6,176 nucleotides of DNA from an uncultured Phascolarctobacterium sp. (GCA_900552855.1 USBG01000098.1:1-6176), one strand, 5' to 3'. Shown: positions 1 to 5,695, counted from the stretch's first letter. Numbers and translations: made by a program. Notes: generated by a model from the sequence alone, not told the origin.

Positions 1-92
1 TGCTGAGGGATATTGTTCATATCTAAACCATTAGTATCTATTTCTACATTGCTTTTTACTTTTCTTTTTGATTGAAACAGGCCTTTAAACAT
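1..92 (-). CDS. uppS: Isoprenyl transferase (undecaprenyl diphosphate synthase), N-terminal fragment
   Basis: Only the first 30 codons lie in the window; the rest is beyond base 1. The protein begins MFKGLFQSKRKVKSN and reaches D-M-N-N-I-P-Q followed by a codon starting CA. This resembles the variable basic N-terminus of bacterial cis-prenyltransferases, which leads into the conserved N-I-P-x-H-I-A-I-I-M-D-G-N-G-R-W block. That block itself is not visible, so the call rests on the short N-terminal match plus position: in many Firmicutes uppS follows pyrH-frr, usually before cdsA and dxr. The enzyme would condense isopentenyl diphosphate units onto farnesyl diphosphate to make the C55 lipid carrier for cell wall synthesis. 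The ATG is preceded by AAAGG about 11 nt upstream. A terminator separates it from the ferredoxin gene, and no convincing promoter is visible in the gap, so it may rely on readthrough or a weak promoter. Confidence 0.6.
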   Translation of the reverse strand, partial: MFKGLFQSKRKVKSNVEIDTNGLDMNNIPQ

Positions 93-147
93 AATATTCC
101 AGCCTTTCGCAGGTTATTTTTCCGCCAAAAACGAAAATAAAGAAAAA

Positions 148-191
148 CTCAAAAAATAAATAATAGGCAGGCCCCCAAAATGGAGGCCGCC
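148..191 (-). terminator. Rho-independent terminator after the ferredoxin gene
   Basis: Read on the minus strand, bases 191-166 form a GC-rich hairpin. The left arm GGCGGCCTCC pairs with GGGGCCTGCC, with one bulged U, one G-U pair and an ATTTT loop. It is followed by a U-rich stretch (TATTATTTATTTTTT) running to about base 151. It lies about 30 nt after the ferredoxin stop and before the probable uppS start, so it likely ends the pyrH-frr-PASTA-ferredoxin transcript. The U-run is interrupted by A residues, so termination may be partial and allow some uppS readthrough. Confidence 0.65.
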
Positions 192-220
192 TTAATAATT
201 ATTTCTATCTGGTCTGACTA

Positions 221-385
221 TTATTCAATAGCGCCAACCGGGCAGCTAGCTGCGCAAGCGCCGCATTCTACGCAATCTTCACCGATTTCGTATTTGCCGT
301 CAACTTCAGAAATTGCACCTACGGGGCAGGTTGCAGCACAGGTACCGCAGCCAACGCAGGTTTCTTTATCAATTTTCAATGCCAT
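221..385 (-). CDS. 2[4Fe-4S] ferredoxin, clostridial type
   Basis: This 54-residue protein carries two complete 4Fe-4S binding motifs of the form C-x2-C-x2-C-x3-C-P. The first is Cys10, Cys13, Cys16 and Cys20 (CVGCGTCAATCPVGAI); the second is Cys38, Cys41, Cys44 and Cys48 (CVECGACAASCPVGAI). The two halves are near-duplicates, as expected for the ancient duplicated bacterial ferredoxin fold of about 55 residues. It would act in the cytoplasm as a low-potential electron carrier for anaerobic oxidoreductases such as pyruvate:ferredoxin oxidoreductase; the partner is not shown here. The start is well set: AGGAGGT at 400-394, 8 nt before the ATG at 385. It lies 16 nt after the PASTA-like gene, so it is probably co-transcribed with pyrH-frr, and a terminator follows it. 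Confidence 0.95.
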   Translation of the reverse strand: MALKIDKETCVGCGTCAATCPVGAISEVDGKYEIGEDCVECGACAASCPVGAIE

Positions 386-401
386 TTAGGAGCACCTCCT
401 T

Positions 402-605
402 TCACTGCCTATACACAATGGTAAGAACTAATTTATCATCAGACAGCTTTCGCTGTCTAACTACATATTTACGTACCTCTGCCTCAGCAAAGTCTTCCTC
501 ACTGTCGCGAGGTGGAAGCAGCACCTCTACCTCATAGGAAAAGCCTGCTGCCTCTAAACGTCTTGCAGCCTCAGCTAATGGCAATGCTAAAACATCCGGA
601 GCCAT
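402..605 (-). CDS. Small single PASTA-like domain protein
   Basis: This 67-residue protein begins M-A-P-D-V-L-A-L-P-L-A-E-A-A-R-R-L-E-A-A-G-F. That matches the start of PASTA domains (P-D-V-x-G-L-x3-A-x3-L-x2-A-G-F). Its end, residues 47-67 (Y-V-V-R-Q-R... L-V-L-T-I-V-Y-R-Q), fits the closing strand of the same fold. PASTA domains usually occur in repeats on penicillin-binding proteins or Ser/Thr kinases outside the cell. This one stands alone, with no signal peptide or membrane segment, so it is probably cytoplasmic. Its ATG overlaps the last base of the frr stop (TAATG) and has no strong Shine-Dalgarno of its own, which suggests translational coupling to frr. I recall similar small PASTA proteins beside frr in other Firmicutes; that is unverified here. 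The molecular role is unknown. Confidence 0.75.
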   Translation of the reverse strand: MAPDVLALPLAEAARRLEAAGFSYEVEVLLPPRDSEEDFAEAEVRKYVVRQRKLSDDKLVLTIVYRQ

Positions 606-1168
606 TATACTTCCATTACTTCTTTTTCTTTATTAGCAGCAACGGTGTCAACTTCCTTCATCACCTTGTCGATGATTTTTTGAACTTGCTCTACGCCCTT
701 CTTGGACTCGTCCTCAGTGATTTCTTTAGCTTTTTCTGCTTTTTTAATAGCATCATTAGCATCACGACGCAGGTTGCGGCATACAACACGATATTCTTCA
801 GCTTTCTTGTGAACAACCTTAACCAGGTCTTTACGACGCTCTTCTGTCAGCTGAGGCAGGTTCAGACGAATGCAAACGCCATCGCTATTGGGGTTCAAGC
901 CCAAATCGGACATTTGAATAGCCTTTTCAATAGCCTTCAGCATAGGTTTTTCCCAAGGTTGAATTACGATCATACGAGGCTCGGGAACGTTTACACTAGC
1001 TACTTGGTTAACAGGGGTGGGAGTACCATAGTAGTCTACCATAACCTTATCCAGCAAAGCCGGAGTTGCACGACCAGCACGAACGCTAGACAGGTCAACG
1101 CGCAGTGCGTCAACGGATTTGTGCATTTTACCTTCCATAGTGGTAATAATTTCTTGAACAGTTGCCAT
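605..1168 (-). CDS. frr: Ribosome recycling factor
   Basis: RRF acts with EF-G to split the post-termination ribosome from mRNA so subunits can be reused; it is cytoplasmic and essential. The 187-residue length is close to the usual 185. Family signatures are visible: S-S-V-R-A-G-R-A-T-P at 27-36, D-Y-Y-G-T-P-T-P-V at 45-53, L-G-L-N-P-N-S-D-G-V-C-I-R at 89-101, T-E-E-R-R-K at 108-113, R-N-L-R-R-D-A-N-D at 131-139, and E-I-T-E-D-E at 149-154. Helix-rich charged ends form the three-helix bundle. The ATG at 1168 shares one base with the pyrH stop (TAATG). Its Shine-Dalgarno AGGAGG (1183-1178, 9 nt upstream) lies inside the last codons of pyrH. It overlaps the PASTA-like gene at its other end in the same way. 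Confidence 0.98.
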   Translation of the reverse strand: MATVQEIITTMEGKMHKSVDALRVDLSSVRAGRATPALLDKVMVDYYGTPTPVNQVASVNVPEPRMIVIQPWEKPMLKAIEKAIQMSDLGLNPNSDGVCIRLNLPQLTEERRKDLVKVVHKKAEEYRVVCRNLRRDANDAIKKAEKAKEITEDESKKGVEQVQKIIDKVMKEVDTVAANKEKEVMEV

Positions 1169-1893
1169 TATTTCATACCTCCTACCAGGGTACCAATCTT
1201 TTCGCCGGCAGCAGCACGGAGAATGTTACCCGGTTCATCAATATTAAATACTACGATAGGAATGTTATTATCCATGCACAGGCTGATTGCAGTGGAGTCC
1301 ATTACGCTCAGCTGACGTTGGATAACCTCGATGTAAGCCAGCTCTTCAAACTTCTTAGCATCAGGATTTTTAGCAGGATCGCTGTCATATACGCCGTCAA
1401 CGCCTTTTTTAGCCATCAGGATAGCGTCAGCTTCAATTTCAGCAGCACGCAGCGCAGCAGTTGTATCAGTGGAGAAATACGGATTGCCGGTACCAGCAGC
1501 AAAGATTACTACTCTAGCCTTCTCCATGTGACGGATTGCACGACGACGGATGTACGGCTCAGCAATCTGACGCATTTCAATAGCGGTTTGCACGCGGGTG
1601 GGAACCCCCAGGTTCTCTAAAGCATCCTGCAAAGCCAGAGAGTTAATTACAGTTGCCAGCATGCCCATATAGTCAGCAGTAGCACGGTCCATACCCTTGT
1701 TGGAGCCGCTTAAGCCACGCCAGAAGTTGCCCCCGCCATTAACGATAGCCACCTCAACACCGGTCTCTACAACGTCCTTAATTTGCTTAGCGAAAGCGTA
1801 GACAACGTCAGGATCAATGCCAAAACCCTTTTCGCCGGCCATAGCCTCGCCACTCAGTTTCAAAATAACACGTTTGAATTTATTCTCTGTCAA
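1168..1893 (-). CDS. pyrH: UMP kinase
   Basis: PyrH phosphorylates UMP to UDP with ATP in pyrimidine nucleotide synthesis, as a cytoplasmic hexamer of the amino acid kinase fold. Numbered from the chosen start, the motifs are K-L-S-G-E-A at 12-17 (phosphate binding), G-G-G-N-F-W-R-G at 53-60, M-D-R-x-T-A-D-Y-M-G-M-L-A-T at 68-81, G-T-G-N-P-Y-F-S-T-D-T at 134-144 and K-G-V-D-G-V-Y-D-S-D-P at 163-173. The start chosen is TTG at 1893: GGGAGG at 1907-1902 sits 8 nt upstream and the resulting 241-residue protein has the usual N-terminus. ATG at 1899 is only 2 nt from that site. ATG at 1914 (248 residues, MYREVMKL) has only a weak AGGA upstream and is the alternative a gene caller might pick. The stop overlaps the frr start. 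The rpsB-tsf pair often found before pyrH is absent here. Confidence 0.96.
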   Translation of the reverse strand: MTENKFKRVILKLSGEAMAGEKGFGIDPDVVYAFAKQIKDVVETGVEVAIVNGGGNFWRGLSGSNKGMDRATADYMGMLATVINSLALQDALENLGVPTRVQTAIEMRQIAEPYIRRRAIRHMEKARVVIFAAGTGNPYFSTDTTAALRAAEIEADAILMAKKGVDGVYDSDPAKNPDAKKFEELAYIEVIQRQLSVMDSTAISLCMDNNIPIVVFNIDEPGNILRAAAGEKIGTLVGGMK

Positions 1894-1971
1894 TTTCATA
1901 ACCTCCCTATACACATACTATATCCTATTTCCTATTCTACACGCAATTCAATTTTCCTTCTTTTTCTTTCG

Positions 1972-1989
1972 AAAAATATCAACGATATT
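1972..1989 (-). terminator. Weak possible terminator after the 429-residue gene
   Basis: On the minus strand, AATATC-GTT-GATATT forms a perfect 6-bp, AT-rich stem with a 3-nt loop at 1989-1975, running into a short T run that gives ATTTTTC. It starts 8 nt after the stop of the upstream gene. The stem is weak, so termination would be inefficient at best and readthrough into pyrH is likely. A clear sigma-A promoter for pyrH was not found in the 83-nt gap. Confidence 0.25.
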
Positions 1990-1997
1990 GTTATTCT

Positions 1998-3287
1998 CTA
2001 CTTCTTTCTCATTATCTCAACGCCGAGCAAAAATGCTGCTGCCATAGAGCATAATGTATGCATACGATGGTCCTTCAGCTCCAAATATGGTTTATGCAGC
2101 TGCTGCCATTTAGCAAAAAGCTCTAAGGATAAGCTTTGAAATGCCTGTGCACTAATTTTAAGCCTGCCTGCAAGCAAAGGAGCAGCCTCGTTTAAGCGAT
2201 AATTCTTATCTGCTAGCATATCTACATAGCTATTAAGTACTTTTGCATCTGCTTCATTCCTTACCCCAACAGCAATACCAGACTGCAAACAACCAATCAG
2301 CACAGAAAGATAATAAAAAGCAAGGTCGTCACCAGCCTCCTTTGCCAGCTGCTTGTCCTGCAAAATTTTTAAAGCCTGTTTTTTGCCAAGCTCCTGCAGC
2401 TTTATCTCAGACATCTCCTTATCAACTAAGCCATGCTTTACAGCTATTTCTCTAAACTGCTGATAACAAATAAGCATAAACTCCTCAGGTGACTTTATAG
2501 CTTTATCATTAATAGAACCATTAGCCATATCTGCCAAATAAGCAGCATGTCCTTCAACAGCCCGCAGCATTTGAACGTTATCGGACAGCTTAGCATATTT
2601 TATAGCCTTGTTCAGGCAATCCTTGCAATAGTCTGTAAAGCCAAAAGCACCATAGGAAATATTAGAAAGCGCTACATAAATATCTGCTACATAAGGATAA
2701 AATTCTGCAGCATATCTTGTCATATTCTCTGTTGTTACATAGGCTTCAAAAATCTTAGCTCTTCTTAGAAGCTCTAATACGGTGACATTGATAGTACATG
2801 CATACTCCTGTTCTATCTTGCAGCTTTCATCCACCATATTGCCAAGATAAAGAATATATTTGCGTGCCCTCTCCTTCATCAATGCTAAAAAATATTCATC
2901 AAAGGATTGAGGTGTAGTAGAAAAGTGCTGAGCACAAAAAGCGCCTGCATTACAAAATGTGCTTTGCTCCCTATTGTTTCCATATTTCTCTACAACGTCA
3001 GAGCCCAGCATATACAAAACATAGCCATTTTGTAAGCAGCCATTGGCAGCACAAGCATAAGTAAAATAAGCATATAAAACAGCTAGCTCAGTGCCAGCCT
3101 TTTCATCAGGATGAAGCATAAAATGCTCGTTAAAATTTACCAGCTCATCCAGCCATTTCTCATACTGAGCAACTATGTAGTCGCCATTTTTCCTCTGCAG
3201 CTCCATAGAACCCTGTTCATTATCTACAATATTATTAAAAGCGTCTCTAATTAGCATAGTGACTTTAGATGTATCATAGCCCTTCAT
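1998..3287 (-). CDS. Hypothetical helical protein of unknown function, 429 residues
   Basis: I do not recognise this protein. It has no signal peptide and no convincing membrane segment, so it is probably cytoplasmic. It looks almost wholly alpha-helical, rich in Ala, Leu, Tyr and Lys, with TPR-like spacing in places (for example 195-255), but no repeat consensus is clear. Eleven cysteines are spread along it (79, 84, 112, 118, 156, 164, 221, 224, 274, 333, 413), including one C-x2-C at 221-224. A short motif recurs: A-G-x2-L-A then G-C-L-Q-N-G at 64-88, and A-G-x2-L-A then G-C-L-Q-S-G at 318-337, which may be a trace of internal duplication. The start is well supported by GGAGG 8 nt before the ATG. 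It lies between the porin, which has its own terminator, and pyrH. A weak TATAGAAT-like -10 is seen near 3336-3329 without a good -35. Confidence 0.85.
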   Translation of the reverse strand: MKGYDTSKVTMLIRDAFNNIVDNEQGSMELQRKNGDYIVAQYEKWLDELVNFNEHFMLHPDEKAGTELAVLYAYFTYACAANGCLQNGYVLYMLGSDVVEKYGNNREQSTFCNAGAFCAQHFSTTPQSFDEYFLALMKERARKYILYLGNMVDESCKIEQEYACTINVTVLELLRRAKIFEAYVTTENMTRYAAEFYPYVADIYVALSNISYGAFGFTDYCKDCLNKAIKYAKLSDNVQMLRAVEGHAAYLADMANGSINDKAIKSPEEFMLICYQQFREIAVKHGLVDKEMSEIKLQELGKKQALKILQDKQLAKEAGDDLAFYYLSVLIGCLQSGIAVGVRNEADAKVLNSYVDMLADKNYRLNEAAPLLAGRLKISAQAFQSLSLELFAKWQQLHKPYLELKDHRMHTLCSMAAAFLLGVEIMRKK

Positions 3288-3364
3288 TGCAAAATCCTCC
3301 AGATTTTTTCATTATGTCTACACCATCTAAATTCTATACAAAGCTTATTTATCCTCTTCTGAAT

Positions 3365-3396
3365 ACAAAAATCCGCCCCAATAATGGAGCGGATTT
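3365..3396 (-). terminator. Rho-independent terminator of the porin gene
   Basis: AAATCCGC (3369-3376) and GCGGATTT (3389-3396) form an 8-bp stem. Inside it, one C-A mismatch is followed by a further CCA/TGG pairing and an ATAA loop. On the minus strand the stem runs straight into TTTTTG, a proper U-tract. It begins about 50 nt after the porin stop. The opposite strand also has a T-rich tail (TTTCTGCTTTTATT) and could terminate weakly, but no plus-strand gene precedes it. Confidence 0.85.
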
Positions 3397-3444
3397 CTGC
3401 TTTTATTCAGTTATAAAGTTTTACATTAATCTAGGAACTTATTT

Positions 3445-4665
3445 TTAGAAGCTAAAGGTCATGTCAGCCCAGATAGTTTTGTCAGTCTTGGAGCTGTCCA
3501 TTTTACTTTCAGTGTCATAGTATGCTACGCCGCCTACCATGTTCTTAGCAAAGGTGTATTTAGCACCAACGCCATAGCCCTTGAAGCCTTCATTGTTGAA
3601 GGTATTAGCATCAGTGGTATGAGCTACATAGGTTTGACCGCCTTGGTCATAGTAGTTAGCCCACAGACCATAGGAGCCTACCTCAGCAGCCTCTGCACCC
3701 TTAAAGGATACACCTACAGTGTAGCCATCGTCATCGGTACCTGCAGTAAAGTTTTCATTGCTTGCATCACCCTTCAGGTACATGCCGTTTACACCAAAAT
3801 CACCAAAGGAGAAATCAGCGCCAGCATACCAAATAGCGTTGTCCATATGCAGGTCAGGACCATCATTTTGGTACATATCCTTAAAGTTTACATAGCCACC
3901 CTTTACAGCAGCGTTATCACCAATTTTAGCCTTCAGTTCACCACCTGCAAAGTTGCCATAGGAGCCAGTTACATCATTGCCAATAACCTTAGTATCAGCA
4001 TCAGTTGCCTTGCCAACAAAACCTTTCAGCTGAACCTTGTCACCATAGGAAACCTCTGCACCATCTACACGTGCATCATATACATTACCATCACCAAACA
4101 GTGCATTGTAACGACCTGCAGTTAAATCCAAACCGCCAACCTTACCTTCTACATAAGCACGTTGGAACTCAGTCTTTTCATTGCCTGCATTATCGGAAAA
4201 ATCCTGGGTATTTTCCAGCATACCAGTTGCAGACCAGTCATCATTGATTTGTCCATTTACCCACAAACGAGTACGCAGATCATTTTCATAACCAGAGTAA
4301 TCGCTATCGGAATAACGATAACGAACCTCACCGGTAACCTTTACATTATCAGATTTTTTCTCCAGGTTTGCTACACGCACACCCAAGGAATCCAGCTCTT
4401 CAGAAAATTCTGCAGCCAGCTTATCAACATCAGCACCCTTTGCCATAGCCTTAGCTACGATTTGTGCCATTTCGTAACGAGTCATCAGCTTGTCACCACC
4501 ATAGGTGCCATCGGGGAAGCCGTCAATAACGCCTTCTGCAGCCAGTTGGTTTACAGAATCGTAAGCCCAGTGACCAGCAGGAACATCAGAAAAGGGATTT
4601 GCTGCATATGCGGAAGCAGTTACGCCAAGTGCCATTGCCATTGCGAGTACTAAAGATTTCTTCAT
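3445..4665 (-). CDS. SLH-domain outer-membrane porin (OmpM/Mep45-like)
   Basis: This 406-residue protein has the layout of the major porins of Negativicutes. A Sec signal peptide (MKKSLVLAMAMALGVTASAYA) is probably cut after Ala21. One SLH domain spans about 25-76 (F-S-D-V-P-A-G-H-W-A-Y-D-S-V ... G-V-I-D-G-F-P-D-G-T-Y-G ... M-T-R-Y-E-M-A). A short coiled coil follows at about 83-104. The rest, from about 108 to the C-terminus, has alternating beta strands with many Tyr, Gly and Asp, and ends in Phe406, the usual barrel signature. In this family the SLH domain grips polyamine-modified peptidoglycan while the barrel sits in the outer membrane, joining the two layers and letting small solutes pass. 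The start is clear: AGGAGG lies 8 nt before the ATG. It has its own promoter, a long leader and a strong terminator. Specific pore selectivity cannot be read from the sequence. Confidence 0.93.
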   Translation of the reverse strand: MKKSLVLAMAMALGVTASAYAANPFSDVPAGHWAYDSVNQLAAEGVIDGFPDGTYGGDKLMTRYEMAQIVAKAMAKGADVDKLAAEFSEELDSLGVRVANLEKKSDNVKVTGEVRYRYSDSDYSGYENDLRTRLWVNGQINDDWSATGMLENTQDFSDNAGNEKTEFQRAYVEGKVGGLDLTAGRYNALFGDGNVYDARVDGAEVSYGDKVQLKGFVGKATDADTKVIGNDVTGSYGNFAGGELKAKIGDNAAVKGGYVNFKDMYQNDGPDLHMDNAIWYAGADFSFGDFGVNGMYLKGDASNENFTAGTDDDGYTVGVSFKGAEAAEVGSYGLWANYYDQGGQTYVAHTTDANTFNNEGFKGYGVGAKYTFAKNMVGGVAYYDTESKMDSSKTDKTIWADMTFSF

Positions 4666-4710
4666 AATTATTTCCTCCTTTAAGAAAACACATATAAGCT
4701 ATTGTGGAAG

Positions 4711-4764
4711 CTATGCAGAAACCGCTCTCAATATAGTAATGAGTTGCCTTGTTTCCTCAACCAT
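4711..4764 (-). CDS. Possible 17-residue leader peptide in the porin 5' UTR
   Basis: Within the predicted porin mRNA leader, an ATG at 4764 opens a small frame reading MVEETRQLITILRAVSA and then TAG. GAGG lies about 9 nt upstream, which is a usable ribosome binding site. The same frame can be extended to an ATG at 4791 (26 residues), but that start has no ribosome binding site. It ends 45 nt before the porin start. It shows no run of one amino acid that would mark classic attenuation. It may be chance; comparison with related leaders would decide. Confidence 0.2.
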   Translation of the reverse strand: MVEETRQLITILRAVSA

Positions 4765-4810
4765 ATAAGCAATCCTCTGCATCACTAACATTTGTTTAGC
4801 TTATGCTTGA

Positions 4811-4839
4811 ATTCTAGCACAGGATTATTTTAATTGCAA
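4811..4839 (-). promoter_or_regulatory. Sigma-A promoter of the SLH porin gene
   Basis: On the minus strand, TTGCAA (4839-4834) and TAGAAT (4816-4811) are separated by exactly 17 nt, and the -10 is preceded by TGC, an extended -10 element. Transcription would start near 4804, giving a leader of about 140 nt before the porin ATG. The -35 lies only about 20 nt after the end of the hydrolase gene, with no terminator between them, so transcripts from that gene may also read into the porin. A 12-bp palindrome AATTTATAAATT (4850-4839) abuts the -35. Confidence 0.75.
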
Positions 4840-4858
4840 ATTTATAAATTCATTAGTA

Positions 4859-5554
4859 TTAAAACTGAAATTCAAATACATTACTAAAATCATTGTTCAA
4901 GACATAATAAACTTTATTTTTTTCTGTAGAATATACAAATGAAACCCTAGTTGCCCACAAGTCTTTTTGAGAAACAGATTTTAATACTTTAAATGCGTCA
5001 TTTACTGAAAAATCTTTATCATATCCTGCCAATAACTCTTTAGCCACTTCGTATCTTGTATCCCCAGAAACAATGTACGGCTTTGTTATATCTGGTTTTA
5101 GAATAGAATAATTTGTAATAAGTGAAAAATTTTCTTGTTCATATCTATACCCAATTCCGGGTTCAATAATTAAAACTCGTCCTTTTTTATCAGAAAGCAT
5201 AGCTTGCATAGTAGCATCTGGTGCATAAATAATTTTTTTCTTTTTAACAATGTCCAAGGCTTTATCAAAAGAAATCTCTGCCTTAATGAATTTTTCTGTT
5301 AATTCAGATATTGTAATACAATCCTCGCTTTCTATATACCTTGCATTTTCATTACCATGAACATAAAGAAGTGTTCCTACATTACCATTTTTATTTATCC
5401 CATGAAATGAATGATACATACCGTCAGGCATTTTAATACCAATATAAAATCTATTTTCTTCGGTAATTACAGTATGATCCCATACAGAAAGGTCAATATC
5501 AAAATTAAAACCAACAATTTTATCTATACCATTGTAAACAAATCTTGTACACAT
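4859..5554 (-). CDS. Compact choloylglycine hydrolase-family Ntn hydrolase (linear amide C-N hydrolase)
   Basis: This family cleaves linear amides such as conjugated bile salts, penicillin V or N-acyl amino compounds, using an N-terminal Cys exposed by Met removal. The protein starts M-C-T-R-F, placing Cys2 as nucleophile. Further matches to bile salt hydrolases (BSH) are G-F-N-F-D at 15-19 (Asp19 like BSH Asp21), H-G-I-N-K-N-G-N at 51-58 followed by L-L-Y-V-H-G-N at 62-68, L-I-T-N at 145-148 (Asn148 like BSH Asn175), S-G-D-T-R-Y at 163-168 (Arg167 like Arg228) and a closing strand pair at 202-222. Phe16 replaces the BSH Arg18. At 231 residues it is much shorter than the usual 315-330; most of the loss is between Asn148 and Arg167. 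The ATG at 5554 is chosen because it puts Cys at position 2 and has GAGGAG just upstream; TTG at 5569 would bury Cys. GC is about 30%, far below pyrH. No signal peptide is seen. Substrate unknown. Confidence 0.78.
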   Translation of the reverse strand: MCTRFVYNGIDKIVGFNFDIDLSVWDHTVITEENRFYIGIKMPDGMYHSFHGINKNGNVGTLLYVHGNENARYIESEDCITISELTEKFIKAEISFDKALDIVKKKKIIYAPDATMQAMLSDKKGRVLIIEPGIGYRYEQENFSLITNYSILKPDITKPYIVSGDTRYEVAKELLAGYDKDFSVNDAFKVLKSVSQKDLWATRVSFVYSTEKNKVYYVLNNDFSNVFEFQF

Positions 5555-5593
5555 ATAATCACTCCTCAAAATACTACTTCAAATAGTTATTTA

Positions 5594-5608
5594 ACTAATT
5601 CAATTAGT
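5594..5608. promoter_or_regulatory. Operator palindrome at the hydrolase start point
   Basis: ACTAATTCAATTAGT is a perfect inverted repeat, 7 bp on each side of one central base. It lies directly downstream of the hydrolase -10 and covers the expected start of transcription. It shares 14 identical bases with the second site at 5675-5688. It is probably the binding site of the TetR-type regulator encoded next to it, and a protein bound here would block hydrolase transcription. Confidence 0.75.
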
Positions 5609-5637
5609 ATTTTAAAATGTTTTTGTAGGAAAGTCAA
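5609..5637 (-). promoter_or_regulatory. Sigma-A promoter of the hydrolase gene
   Basis: On the minus strand, TTGACT (5637-5632) and TAAAAT (5614-5609) are separated by exactly 17 nt and are each close to consensus. The expected start is near 5602, inside the operator palindrome, giving a leader of about 48 nt before the ATG at 5554. This is a strong promoter that would be silent when the operator is occupied. Confidence 0.8.
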
Positions 5638-5666
5638 TAAATAATCATAATTTTCTAATTGTGTTA

Positions 5667-5695
5667 TTGACTACACTAATTCAATTAGCTAGAAT
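5667..5695 (+). promoter_or_regulatory. Sigma-A promoter of the TetR-type regulator
   Basis: TTGACT (5667-5672) and TAGAAT (5690-5695) are separated by exactly 17 nt. The spacer contains the second operator copy, so bound regulator would shut RNA polymerase out, the usual autorepression layout. The expected start near 5702 gives a leader of about 30 nt. Confidence 0.8.
5675..5688. promoter_or_regulatory. Operator palindrome inside the regulator promoter spacer
   Basis: ACTAATTCAATTAG repeats the first 14 bases of the site at 5594-5608. Here the perfect palindrome is 6 bp on each side of the central C (5676-5688), because the next base is C instead of T. It lies wholly between the -35 and -10 of the regulator promoter. 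The centre-to-centre distance to the other site is 81 bp. A lone half-site, CTAATT, is at 5655-5660. Confidence 0.75.

Noticed and set aside
512..1315. Long plus-strand open frame of 267 codons opposite frr and the end of pyrH
   Set aside because: It is antisense to well-identified conserved genes, its product has no recognisable domain, and it has no ribosome binding site worth noting.
3619..4653. Several plus-strand open frames opposite the porin
   Set aside because: They are reverse-strand shadows of the porin's Ala/Gly/Asp-rich codons; their composition is low-complexity and none has a start context.
5555..5569. Extension of the hydrolase to TTG at 5569
   Set aside because: It would put the nucleophilic Cys at position 7, and the GAGGAG ribosome binding site would fall inside the coding region; the ATG at 5554 fits both the family and the binding site.
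5594..5688. The two identical palindromes considered as mobile-element ends or the start of a CRISPR array
   Set aside because: Only two copies, no repeat-spacer pattern, no transposase, and both sit exactly on promoters, which fits operators better.
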